Origin: Takifugu bimaculatus
Lineage: Eukaryota; Chordata; Actinopteri; Tetraodontiformes; Tetraodontidae
NCBI GenBank assembly: GCA_004026145.2
Contig: CP034994.1
Coordinates: forward strand, 9,135,025 to 9,199,024
Direction of reading: 5' to 3'
DNA: 64,000 bases
In this document: piece by piece, positions 13,836-25,601 of the stretch
How the letters are laid out: each line of letters starts with the position of its first letter
Position numbering within the stretch: the first letter of the stretch is position 1
The notes under the pieces: generated by a model
Seen by the model: the letters and a program-made list of their open reading frames with translations, nothing else
Told to the model about the DNA's origin: nothing
The model's database searches: none
Position numbers and translations under genes: made by a program

Positions 13836-16210
13836 TCTGTACGCCACTGTGTCGAGTGAAACTACTGCGAGATGCTCCTGAAAGGTGCTAAATCATCTCC
13901 ACCCAGATGGTCGTGGATGAAGAAATGAGTGGCGTGCAAATCCACGTGCTGCATGGAAAGGTTATGTTATTTTCCCTGAAACTTTCAGTTCTAATAGACA
14001 GCAGGAAGGAGGGATGTGCCTCAGCGTTGTCAACCGTGATGGGAAAAAAGCTAAAAAACAGCGATACCACAATCTGAACAAGTGGAAAATTCAGCATTAA
14101 AAGAGACCTTTCTCTTAATTTATTCATGCATTCTGATGCTGCTGTTGCCGTCACCTTGTAAAGAGTGGTCTGCTGCTCTGCCGTGGGAGGGAAAGATTGT
14201 GATGGCGTTATGTGAAAAACAATGAACAGATGAGGAAGCCTTTGCATGCCTCATAAAACAGGGCTAGCGCTATAGAACAACCATTTTCTTCCAGCACATG
14301 GGGGGAAAAAAACACAGCTAGAGGACAGACAACAGGCTGAGGCGTTGGAGCCGGCGCATCGGCCATCTGATAACGTTAAATCCAACCACACAATGTCTTT
14401 CTCCCTCTTTCTTGCATTATGTCACTTACTGTCTTCTTTTTTCGAAATGAGAAAAGAAAACCTTGAGCGAGTAAGAGAAAAAAAATCAGAGCAGAAGAGT
14501 AACAACATGTTGGCAGAATCAAAGCATGCTGGGAGAGAAAAGTCAGAGCAAGAAATGGGAAATTTCCTTGTTTTTTTGACCAAGCCGAGACCCCGAGGGG
14601 CGTACATTAAACGCTCTGTGAGGCAGACCTCACCCTTTAATACTCCACCGCCTCATTCAGAGGGGATGCAGCCACTGTTAATATTTCATGTGCCAGCTAA
14701 CTGAGTTAGAAGGTTTAAGCTCACAGGACATTTCCAGTGCTCGTCCTCTGCTCAGGTATTTGCAATTTGGCCCCCGAAAACACTGGATCGTGTGTTTGTT
14801 GCTGGATTGTGTGCTGCATAGGCAACAATGCTGCATGTCTCCCTTTTGTGAGCAAAGATTAGATGCATTCAATGGTTATGCTGAGTGCTTGATGCAGTCA
14901 TTCAGCGGATTAGTGATGGTAGCCTGTATCCTTGAACTGAGGAGGTGTAGTGCTGCAGAGATGGCTTATTTATCTCAGCACTGTGATCTACTTGTCCAGC
15001 ACCATGGAGCACGTTTTAAATTCCATTTCTGTTACAGCGATAGTTTATCTCCCACAGGAGACGATTTGGGGTTTGTGAACAAATGAGGGGGATTCACTTC
15101 AGACCAATGACGAGAGTAGAAAGACCTGATTTCACTTCGTCTCCTCTGCAAAACAAGAATAAAGGTGTTTGTCTCCTCGAAGCAAATCACGAGCCTTTAA
15201 TGGGCAATAGTAAGATGCTGTGTCAGACACCCATTGGCATCTCGAGTCCTGGCACTGAGTTCGACAAAATAAAAAAAGTTGAAGCTGGGGGAGACTCTGA
15301 GGCACAAAAGGGACACAATGAATGCAGGACTCTGGTCTTGGCTACTGAACCACTTTGCTGACTGCAGCCCCTCGGTGCCAGAGCAGGAGGACAGTCCTTT
15401 GTGTTGCAGAAGACTTGTGCCACCAATTTCCCTGTTTCAGCAGTTCTTTACTGGGGACGGATCCCTAAAGGTGCTGCTTCCCCCTGGGCTCTCCCCCGTG
15501 ATTGACACAAACCTTCTGTTCCAATGGAGCGGAGCAAATGCAGGACATCATCTGACCTATTTCTAATGACTCCGTCCACTTCTTAAAACACCCGCCCTCA
15601 AGAAAGGTGATGACAGGAGATACAGCAGCCAGCACATGAGATTCTTAGACTGAGCAGATATACTTATGCTGAGAAAAGTAAGAAAGGGGAAAACAAGGTC
15701 CTGAGACCGGCCTAGCGTGGAAGAAACTGATTTTTTTGGGGTCAGATGTCCTCCTGTGGGGAATAGCAGCACGAGAGACTGATCAAGGAACACATGCAGA
15801 TTCAGGAGAACACCTGGAAGAGCAGATATCTCGCAACGCACCAGATCCAGCTGGCTAATTTCCCACTTCTGTGACAGGAGGCGGTGAGCTGAGGTACAAC
15901 ATTAAACAGGGAGGAGGTAAACTATTTTCAGTTCCCTGAAAAGTCTCATTAGACCACGCTCTGCCGGGTATACCGACATGGGACATGTGAAGGAGGGGGT
16001 GGGGGGGGTCGGAGCCGGCCTGAAACAGCAGTGTTGGAAACCTCCCTGTCTGCAGAAGAGTAAAAACAGTTCATGACTATTCAGCAAGGCTCCTAATCTG
16101 CATGGCGTTTGGGGAGCGGCGGCCCCATCACACCCTGTCTGTCTGCACTTCCACATCCTGGCGACAAACACTCAAACATACTCAACGTAAATTCATTAAC
16201 ACTTACTTCT

Positions 16211-16236
16211 CCTCTCTCTCTCTCTCTCTCTCTCTC
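16211..16236. repeat. (CT)12-13 microsatellite
   Basis: A pure CT run. In gene sense this is GA-rich, not a splice-type polypyrimidine tract. Confidence 0.97.
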
Positions 16237-16349
16237 GCACAGCCTCAGTTTTCAGGACTCTTGGCACGAGGGAGCTGTACACACTGAATGGCAAATGACA
16301 AATTCTGTTCCACGGTCTCTGAGAGGGAAATATGGCTCTCCATTCTCGT

Positions 16350-16445
16350 GACACATTTGATATACAGCCATTGCAAATTAGCCATGAGGCTGCAAGTGTG
16401 GAATGAATTGATATTCCAATCATCTGCATGATATAACTGCACACA
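16350..16445. promoter_or_regulatory. Candidate conserved non-coding element
   Basis: Unique block with TTGCAAATTAG and an inverted TGGAAT/ATTCCA pair (16399-16404 and 16413-16418). Confidence 0.22.
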
Positions 16446-17029
16446 GCACAACGGCAAAGTCATCTGTGTCGCCTTGATTAGTGAAGTACACAAGTAGGAG
16501 AATACAATTGTCTGTTACACTGGGAGCGCGCTTGTTTCCAAGCAGAGGCCTGCGCCTAATAGAGGCAGCTGCCAATAAATTTGTACAAATATTCCAAGAG
16601 AAAGGGGAAGGCCGCTTCATCAGTTGGACGCGTTGATAAACAGTGGCGGTCTCTATTAGCGCTGACAGTGCTGTCAAGGACGCGCACGTCGGGCCCCGCT
16701 GAACAGCCAAAGGAGAGAATGCACAATAACCGCGGGACGGGAATTAGAAAGAAAAGGGAAAAGAGACAGAATCAAAGAAGAAGAACAAAGAAAGGAGACC
16801 AACTACTGAAAACAGGGGTTGTTCTCACAAAGGTCAGGCTGATTGTCTCTGCCCAAATATGCTGGCCTTTTCAAAATTAACTCGGCAAAGGCGATATTTT
16901 CCTCAGAGCCGGCATCATGAATCAAAGAAGCGTCTATAGTTCATCTCTGAACAGGAAGCCACATCCCTCCCCGTGTGCTCTTCTCTCCACTGACACCCCC
17001 CCCCACCCACCCACACAGAGCTGACATCT

Positions 17030-17130
17030 TCAGTAATTATGTAATTAACACCATGGCAGGCCTAATTTCAGAGATAGTACGTTATAATTGCATTCAGCCG
17101 TTCATTAGTTAGGCCAAACAGTTGATACTG
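17030..17130. promoter_or_regulatory. Candidate conserved non-coding element
   Basis: CAGTAATTATGTAATTAACACC followed by GCCTAATTTCAG and TTCATTAGTTAGG-type sequence: several TAATTA homeodomain cores in 100 bases. Confidence 0.27.
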
Positions 17131-18070
17131 TGTGTGCAGGTGTGGTGGGGGCCAAAGGCTACGCTTTTTTCAAAGTGCAATTGCAGTGTCAATGACTTGA
17201 TTGGTTTTCGCTTGATATCGCTGACAGGACAGGTTTTTGCAATTTACCAATAATTACCCTCACCCCCTGATACAATAAAAAAAGTCACTGGTTTCTGCTA
17301 AGATAAACCAATCAGGGTGCACTTCTTCTGCTCTCTGCCTCCCGGTCTGCCTGTAGCTGTGAATAATGTCCACTGGGCTGTGTCAGCCTGAATTAAATAT
17401 TACAGGAGGAGAGGGAAAAAAGAGGAAACAAATGTCACAGAGGAACAGGACATTATGTCTTCCACATACAAGCGTAGAGTATATGAACTGATACTAAAAG
17501 AGTAATTAACCAAATGATAAAAAGTTAATACCACTGACAATAAATAACAGTAATAAATTCTGCTGCTGAACGTGATGTATGATATCAGTCAGAGCAGCAG
17601 TGTGTCTGTCTGCTCTTTTTAATGGATTTTTTAACCAACAGCAGGAGGCAGTAATCTACATAAGCAGATCGCAGCGCACGCAGGAGTAATTCACACCAGG
17701 CACGTTACAAAACCACTATTCTGTTCCCAGTCTGGCACCTTGTAATGCAACACTTTCCCCTGATTAGTTGCTGGATGGTAACGGGCAGCGGCGATGTTAG
17801 TGTTTGGGCAGACAGGCAGCCTGATCAACACAACAGCAGATCTATCCCAGGCCCTGGGATCATTTCTTCAATTTGGCCTTCCTGGCACACCAAACCAAAT
17901 GCTTAACTAGGCAGAATTGGAGCTGCCACTGGCTAGAGGTAGCAACGGGCTCCCCTTCAACGGCTCATTCATCAGCCCCAGTGCTACCACTGGGCCACCT
18001 GTTCTGACACCACGCAGGGACGGAGTCATTTGCATTCTGCTCCCACCATCCTTTTCTCCCTCTCTTCACT

Positions 18071-18086
18071 CCCCCCCCCCCCCCCC
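18071..18086. repeat. Poly-C run (16)
   Basis: Sixteen C in a row, the longest C run in the window, 23 bases before an 18-bp palindrome. Confidence 0.95.
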
Positions 18087-18109
18087 TTGTTCTTGTTCTC
18101 TGTTCTCTC

Positions 18110-18127
18110 AGGAACTTTAAAGTTCCT
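18110..18127. repeat. 18-bp perfect palindrome
   Basis: AGGAACTTTAAAGTTCCT equals its own reverse complement. It lies in unique sequence shortly after the C16 run. Confidence 0.95.
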
Positions 18128-18504
18128 CAGTGGCAGCGCTGACAGATAATTGAATACAGGGGTTTGATTTAGTTGGAAATCAATTTGGGATGGGGCTTTT
18201 CATTCATTATGCTCCTTGGCTTTGGTACTATATCTAAAACCCCTCAAACTTTGGCAGCTCAAACATCATCAATTCAAAGTGAAACTGAACAGTCCTGAAC
18301 TGGTTCGACAAGCGAGCGGGACGTGGGGGGGCTGGGAGGATGTGCTGGACGCTTCTCGAGGGGAGTCTGGCTCCTCTGTGCTCTTTGTCACCACCAGGTG
18401 CTGCTGTGAAATAAGGAGAGAGGTGGGGACGGGAGGCAGCCATGCACATAGCTTGACATTTTAGCCAGCTCCCTGCAGACACATTTGGCAAGTGTGTAGG
18501 TGGA

Positions 18505-18522
18505 TGTGTGTGTGTGTGTGTG
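18505..18522. repeat. (TG)9 microsatellite
   Basis: A pure TG run inside a longer GTGT-rich stretch, 18490-18575. Confidence 0.95.
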
Positions 18523-20567
18523 CCCTTATGTGTTACGATTTGCTTCCTAGCGTGTGTGCAAGTGCATTTGCATGACTGTTTCTGGTTGTTTATGTTTTCC
18601 CACAGTGACGGTTATGTTTGTCTTCATTATGTTCGTATTCATTAAAGCAACGTGGCGTTCTCGTGAAGAAGCTGGAAGGTGCTGCCTCCTTTCAGTATCT
18701 GCAGGTGAGCCCTAACTCAGAGGAACACACAAATGGATGTCACAGCCGCTAACTAGGACATTAGCAACTGAGATTACTGCAGGTCTTCCTCACTCTAAAG
18801 GCAATTCCATCTCTTTGGAGGCAAATGTAAGACCACCCCGACTCCCCAACTCACTTATCGTCTTGCGCGTTCAACTCAATTGTCATCTGACTGACTTGAG
18901 GCTGCATTAGATTGTTAAAGCCCCCGGATATGTTAATCTGTGACCAGCTCTGACCTCGGCAGACTGTTTGCAGGGTGTCAGAGCCCCTAATTCATCACAG
19001 ACAGGCCATTAGCTAGCCATCCAGCCGCACAAACACACAAAGTACATGCGGAAAAGTTCTCAGGAAACAACAGAAATGCCCATTCCACCAATATCATTAG
19101 CTACTGGCTTTCAAACAGCTAAATTGGGACACTTACCCGACTTGTCCCATTTTTTTTCCTTTGCGCAACAGCCGAGACGTTGATGAATGGTGCAAAGAAA
19201 GCGTCAGCAGCCGAACATGGGGAAAATAGGGTTAAGGACATACCCTAGCCAGAGACTTCAACATGACGGACTCGTGTAGGAGCAGAGATTATAGCAAATC
19301 TTAGCTCTGGAGAAATGTCACACTTCCTTAGGCAAAGCTTGCCAAAGCCACACAGTTTTTGCAAGCACCGTTACGTCGTGGCTCTCTTCAAAGCACTAGT
19401 GAATGAAGGACAGGATATGGAAATTGAGCATTTTCAAGCCATTTTAAAGATGGGGAAGGGCTGCCGCGTGAGGTCATCGGTTGTGAACGGCCTCATATAT
19501 CTAGATGCCAAGTGAGATGGAACAGTAATTACTCCTATGCATCTCTGTGCAGACACAGCCACTATCTTGTAAGCGCCAATGATTGACAGCCTCAATAAAA
19601 GACTCGCACCGCGCCCCCTGCCCCTCGCCTACAGGCCCCCGCAACGAATGGTCAAACTCATCGTCTGGCACCCTCAGGCAGGGCACGGGTGACGCCCCCT
19701 CTGATAATCCTGCCCATCACATCCATCATCCTACCCCCTCACCCTGTGAGAGGGCACAACCAAGGGAATCTAATCAGGCAGTCTAATTGAGGAGCAGGGG
19801 TAGCCAATACCCAAACTGGAAAGCTGGCTTTGCCTGGCCAGGCTCAGGGGACGTCAATAACACTCAGCGGGTGTCGATTCATCAGACCTCCTTAATGTCA
19901 TTAGCCCTGAGAGGATCGCTTCACCCCTCTCTCCTCTGGTGCTCCCTCTCCCATCTATTCATCTCCTCCCTCATTCCTCAAACTTTCTCTCCCTCACTTC
20001 ATGTTGCCTCCTCTCTTCCACGTGTCCCTACATCTATCCGTCTCCCACTCTCATTACCCTCACCCCCACTAATCTTTCCACAGGCAATAATATGTTCACC
20101 TTGCATAACAAGTTCAGGACTCGCCTAAAGAATCAGTGTGTCTCTTTTTGGGAAATTGGCGTACGCCCTCGGTGGCAAGAATGTAAAGTCCGCCACTCAT
20201 CTCGTCTCAGTCCTCCTCCCGTCTTCTTTCCCAAACACCTGCCCTCCCTCTCTGCCCCAATATGTTCTACCTCTAAATTCCAACAACATGTGGTGTTTAT
20301 TCCAGCTGTTTATTAAATGATGCCAGAGTTTCCTAGGAGGTGGTGATGCAGTCAATGACTCTACAATTACCTGGGTAATTATGCAAAAAAGGCAAGTGCT
20401 GAAGGAGAGAGCTGACAGGGACCTTGGCAGAGGTGGACTAGCTGTGATGTTCAGGCTCCGAATGGAAAAAAGGAGATTTGGATTCCGGAGAGCATGCAAC
20501 TGTAAAAAGGAATGTGAGCCTCCTCGGGATCCAGAAACTTACACTTATCCACAAACGAACACAAATT

Positions 20568-20622
20568 CGAGCGCTCGTTTCTTCCCCGGGCGTCACCATC
20601 CTTCCGTCTATGCGAGCGCTCG
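20568..20622. repeat. Two copies of CGAGCGCTCG palindrome
   Basis: The 10-bp CpG palindrome CGAGCGCTCG occurs at 20568-20577 and 20613-20622, with 35 bases between. Each copy is self-complementary and can also pair with the other. Confidence 0.9.
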
Positions 20623-23096
20623 AGCCTGCTGTTTTTGTTTTGGACAATAACTCCAGAATGGTTGTGCTTTTCAGGCGGCACGCTGCCTTTCCCTCTGTGA
20701 CAATTAGGTCAGAGGCAATAAAAACAGGAGGGATGGAGGCAGGTAAATATAACAAGATAAATCAAAAATGTATATAAAAGTAAGGAGTTGAGAAAAAAAG
20801 GAAAAAAAGGTTTTTTTTGTGTATTATTCCAGCTAAATTAGTCCCTCCAGTGATTTACAAGGATGTGATGGGCGTCGACCAGTCAAGGGGGCTTTCGCCA
20901 GTCATAGCAGCCCCTCATGCTAACTGCTAACTGCTAGGCCATATGTCACCCGAGTCGTTCCATGCGTGCGGCTGTGAATATGCAGAGATGCACAAAGACT
21001 ATTGTGGTGGACCAAAAACTGCTGAGCAGGTTTCCACAAGACAACACATCAGTCCAAATCAGCAACGGAAGCAGAGGCTGCTGCACGTCAACCTGCCGCA
21101 AGTGCTGACGCCACCCAACGTTTGGTGCATTTTGTTATTTCCCTTTTTAGCATAATGTAATGACAGAGTTTGGGCTCTGCAAGTATATTGCGCTTTTGCA
21201 AGTCTTCGGTAAGGTTACCTTTTTTATGTTTTTTGCAACCCCCTTCACTCCCATTAATCACCAGTGCTGCTCTGCAATCATCCAAGTGGACTCTTTAACA
21301 CAGCAAGCGTGTCAGACGGGGCTGACAAGCATGTATCAGGCTAAATTGAACCACACAGTAGCTGTTCTGAAACAAAAAGTGTCAGATGGAAGAAGAAGAG
21401 GGCTTAGCAAACTGCCTGCCATGGGAGCTTTATGCACTTGGATTGGATATATTTGCACTGGCAGGGTGAATAGTAAATTGCTTAGTGTCAGCTCATCACT
21501 TAAGGAGGATTGTTGGTGGGTATAATGCTACCCAGCACATGGATACTCCAAATGGTCTCAAGCCAGCAACCCCTCTTAACTCTCTCCAAGTGTCCCGATG
21601 TGATGCTGTGTCCTGTCTGCGGACACTAAGCTTTCAGTTGTGGCTCTCTGAACTCATCACTTTGGCTCATATTAGTCTCTGTGTTGCAGATTTATATATA
21701 AATCCCCCATCAAAATGGGGGTGAACTGACCAGCCACAGCAGGCACGACTACATTGGAGAGGCAGACACAGTTTTAAGGGAAAACACGGTAGAAAATAGG
21801 TGGTTTTCGCAACCCCCCGACTGAAAAGGGATGTTTAGAAATGGCAGCCATGTTGCTTTAATTGTCTGCTTGTCCACCTTTCTGTCCGCCTAAGGAAGGG
21901 ACAGAATTGGATTTTCACCTGACCATTCTGTTCTAGTAACGACGGGCACCAGGGAATTACCTCACAGCTCCGTATCTGGAAATCTGTGGGATTAAGCTCC
22001 ATTAAACATCGAGCGTCGCTGAGTTTTATCTTGGGATTTCACTCGGAGACAGAGCAGAGCACATGACGAGGAGGGAAAAATAGCAACGGAACGTCCTTCA
22101 CCTTTATCGACCAAATCGTATATAAAAAGGAGGAGGGTTGAGAAAAATTGCCTGCCTGTTCGGGATAATTGTGGAGAGGAGAGCTTGTCCAGCTGACGTT
22201 CATGTGTTTAGCATGCAGAAATATGCCAACAGGTCTGTCCAACACTGACCGCTAACTCTGCTGCAGCTCCGAGCACACACGGACCCACAGGCTTCCCAGA
22301 AAAACACTCCTTTCCCAGAGGTACACCAGCCGTTTGATGAGGAATGACCACTGCTTTGCACACACACAACACACAACTGCGCATGCATGCGCACAAAAAC
22401 CCTCACACACACAACGCTGCCTCGGCTCACACCAAGAAAATTTAACCTGCGCTTCACACAATATATTAAGTGTAGTGTGAAAGAAAGTCAGGGGGGTCCG
22501 ATGATGAACACCTCCTGTGTCCTCCCTTCATCCTCTTTCTCTCTCTCTCCTCTGGGCTGTTATTGATCTGATCTCCTTCTCTCTCAACTGGAGCCATGAT
22601 TCATGTTGTTCTGACCGGCCCTCACTCACCACACACAGACACAGCTCAGTCATGCTCGCCGCTATCTATCTGTCCATCTGTCTCTGTCTGCTCCCCCGCT
22701 CTGCCCTCAGGCAGGTCAACCTGCTGACTACAAAGGGCCTGTGTGCCGTCGTTATCATCAATACTGTGATTTTTGCTATCAGTATTGGAGTTCTTCCTGA
22801 GTTGCTTAAAAAAAGGTATATTTGACTACCAGTAGAGTTATATTATAGAGTTATTACACAGATAACAGCTAGCAGAAAGCTTATATAGCTCTACCGACTC
22901 TTCTAGCATTCAAATAAATGCTTAAATCATATTTTAAAAGGGTTCAATCTATGCACGGCTGCCTTAAAAGAAAGAATTTGTCCTTCTGCGTTCATGTGGG
23001 CTATTTTACGTCTCAAATAGATAAAATGTTCCATGTTTATGCGGGCTTAATCTGTCAGAGATTCAGTCCAAAAGGAGAAAAAAAAGAGAGACGTCA

Positions 23097-23119
23097 GAGC
23101 GAGCGAGCGAGCGAGCGAG
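23097..23119. repeat. (GAGC)5-6 tetranucleotide repeat
   Basis: Five to six GAGC units, each carrying a CpG at the unit junction, followed by GAGGCAGAGAGA. Confidence 0.95.
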
Positions 23120-24610
23120 GCAGAGAGATGTGTATAGATACAGCGTGCTCGCAGCAGCACATAAAAGCCCAGCTCCAACCAAGGCCTCTGCTCCAATGTG
23201 TTGAAATTAATTGAGTGAAAAAAATCTGCTGTTTAAGGTTGAAGTGGGTTATGGGAGGCAGTGTAACAATTGTTTTCTGTTTGCCAGAGGCTATATATCG
23301 TTCATTCCGGCTTGCTCTCTTCTCCATGCTCAACACTTGCCTCTCTCTCCATCTCCGCCCTCCCTCCTCTCACCATCCATCCACCTTCTAAGCCTCTCTT
23401 GCTGCCTTCCTCCTTCACCAGGACTTTATTTTCTAAAGTCTACTTGATTCATTTTAGCTCTTCCATTTTCATTGATCACATAAAAGATTTGCTGTTTTGC
23501 TTTTCTTTTTCTTTAAAAAAATAAAATGGCCCTATTTATGGAACTAGGTTTTGATCTATCTGCCGACGAGGAAGTTTCCAGTGGAAACGTCCCAACGTGC
23601 ATCCAACATATCCTTTTTTCCCCTCAGGATTGTCTTCAGTGAAGCTAAATAAATGGGCTTACTTATCACAGCTCATGTACATAAACATGCAGATAAATCA
23701 GAGCATCGTCGACCAACAGGCATCATTATTGTGCCTCAGCGACATAAACAGGGGACCTGGTTAGAGAAGCAGGTTAGGACCCCCGTGGGCTTAGACAAAT
23801 GACTCCTTCACTCCGCTCATTTGAATGCACAATTGATGTTCTTGGCTTTTCAGCAACTTCTATTAAAAAATATCTAAATAATGCAGCGATAGTCATCGGA
23901 AACCAAGGACAGGGGACGCAGAAGAGAACATTTCAATCGTGTGAGTAGAATAAGGACAAATGTGCTTCCTGGAATGGGAAACGACAGAAAGTTATGGCTG
24001 CGTAATCTCACAAGACCCGACCGATAATGAAGACAATTCCTGGAATCTTATTTCCTTTTGTTGCCCAAAGCAGGTGTGCAAACCCCGTTTCCGGAGTTAA
24101 AGCACCTATTTACCGGCCTTTCATGTAAAATTTCTAAATCTCCAACATCACTCTGAGGGAGACGGGCTTGCTCGACAGCCGTAATTCGACACAAACACTT
24201 AACCATTCTCTTTGAACTCTGCAGCAGCGCTCATTACTGCACCTTTGAAGAGTGGATGTTGGAAATGTTACATTTTGATTTTGCACTTATTAAACGTAAC
24301 ACAGCAGCAAATTACAGCCAAACCTCCATGTTGGTGGTAAATAATACATAGGCCCTCCACGCTAGCCGGCAGAATAAACAGCCAAGCAAAACGTAACAGA
24401 TGAGAAAGACGCCTGAGTATAACAAGTTCATCCTGCAAACGTCAATACAGACAGATTTTTGCACATGGAGCAGAAATCTTGTGGAACGCTGGAGCCAGCT
24501 CTCTGCAGTTTTGGGGTAAACAGCTAATAGCACACTTTCTCCTCAAAGCCCCGCGCCGCCGTGTTCGCTACCTGAAACGACGACGCTGTGCTGCCTTTGA
24601 AAACCACATT

Positions 24611-24640
24611 AGAAGAAGAAGAAGAAGGAGAAGAAGGAGA
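24611..24640. repeat. GAA/GGA-rich purine tract (30 nt)
   Basis: A run of AGAAGAAGAAGAAGAAGG type followed by AGAAGGAGA; the whole tract is purine on the plus strand. Such tracts can form triplex structures. Confidence 0.93.
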
Positions 24641-25591
24641 AATGTTCCAGAGCAAACAGGGGGAAGGAGAGCCGGTGCTGACGAACAATACTGCTGCTAC
24701 CAGAGTCTTCGTGGCCTCATATTTAAGACCATACGATTAAAAGAAGAGCGGAGGTTAAAGCAACTGGACTGGGGAAGGAGGCAGATTCAGAGATTCAATA
24801 ATGGGAATATCCTGGAGAAACGTCCAGAGAATTTGGAACAATCTATAAATGTATTTTCCAGGTTTTCTGTGGAAAGAAACACGCATTGATTCTTCTGGTC
24901 TGACCCCTCGGTGGCGGCCTGGAGAGGGAGACGGTGCAGGAATCAGTGAATCAGCCAAAAGAGGATCATTAAACAGAGGTTTTAAAAGAACCGGCGCCCT
25001 GTCAGAGGGGAGGCGAGAATAAGACTGACGCCGTAACTACCTGCTTCACTTTGAACTCCAATAATTCAGGAGAATCAAATGAATTCAATAGCGGTTTGAT
25101 GTCGACACCAGAGCGGGCCTTTCAGCACAAAACGCTGCACACTCAATCACTTGCTGGTGTTTTCTAAGTAGTATGAATCTCTAAACAGCCTGGCGTGGAA
25201 GAAAAAAAACCAAAAAGCCCCACAGAAGGCAGGAGCCTCAGTCAACCTCACTCATTAACATAAAATCCCAGGACCTGTGCTGCCAGGGAATTTCTGTTTC
25301 CCTCTCAAGACCAAACAAAAGAAGGCAAAGGAACCAGTGTCTCTGAAGAACGCGTCCTCAAAGGATGAAACGAGGCATCTGGCTTTGAGTTATCTCATCT
25401 ACTGCGCACCATTAGTCTTCTGCGTAGTGGCTCTTTTGTCTCCGTAAAACACAAAACAGTTGCAATAATTCTACCTGCAATCATCATGAATTCCCGTTTA
25501 AAACTGGGAACGCCTCGGCCAGGCGCGATACCTGCGTCCCCCGGTGCACAAAGTCAGACCCCATCTCACAGACATGGCCCCTCTGAACTCC

Positions 25592-25601
25592 GGGGGGGGG
25601 G
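25592..25601. repeat. Poly-G run (10)
   Basis: Ten G following GAACTCC; CpG-rich sequence follows (ACGACGACGGGG). Confidence 0.9.
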
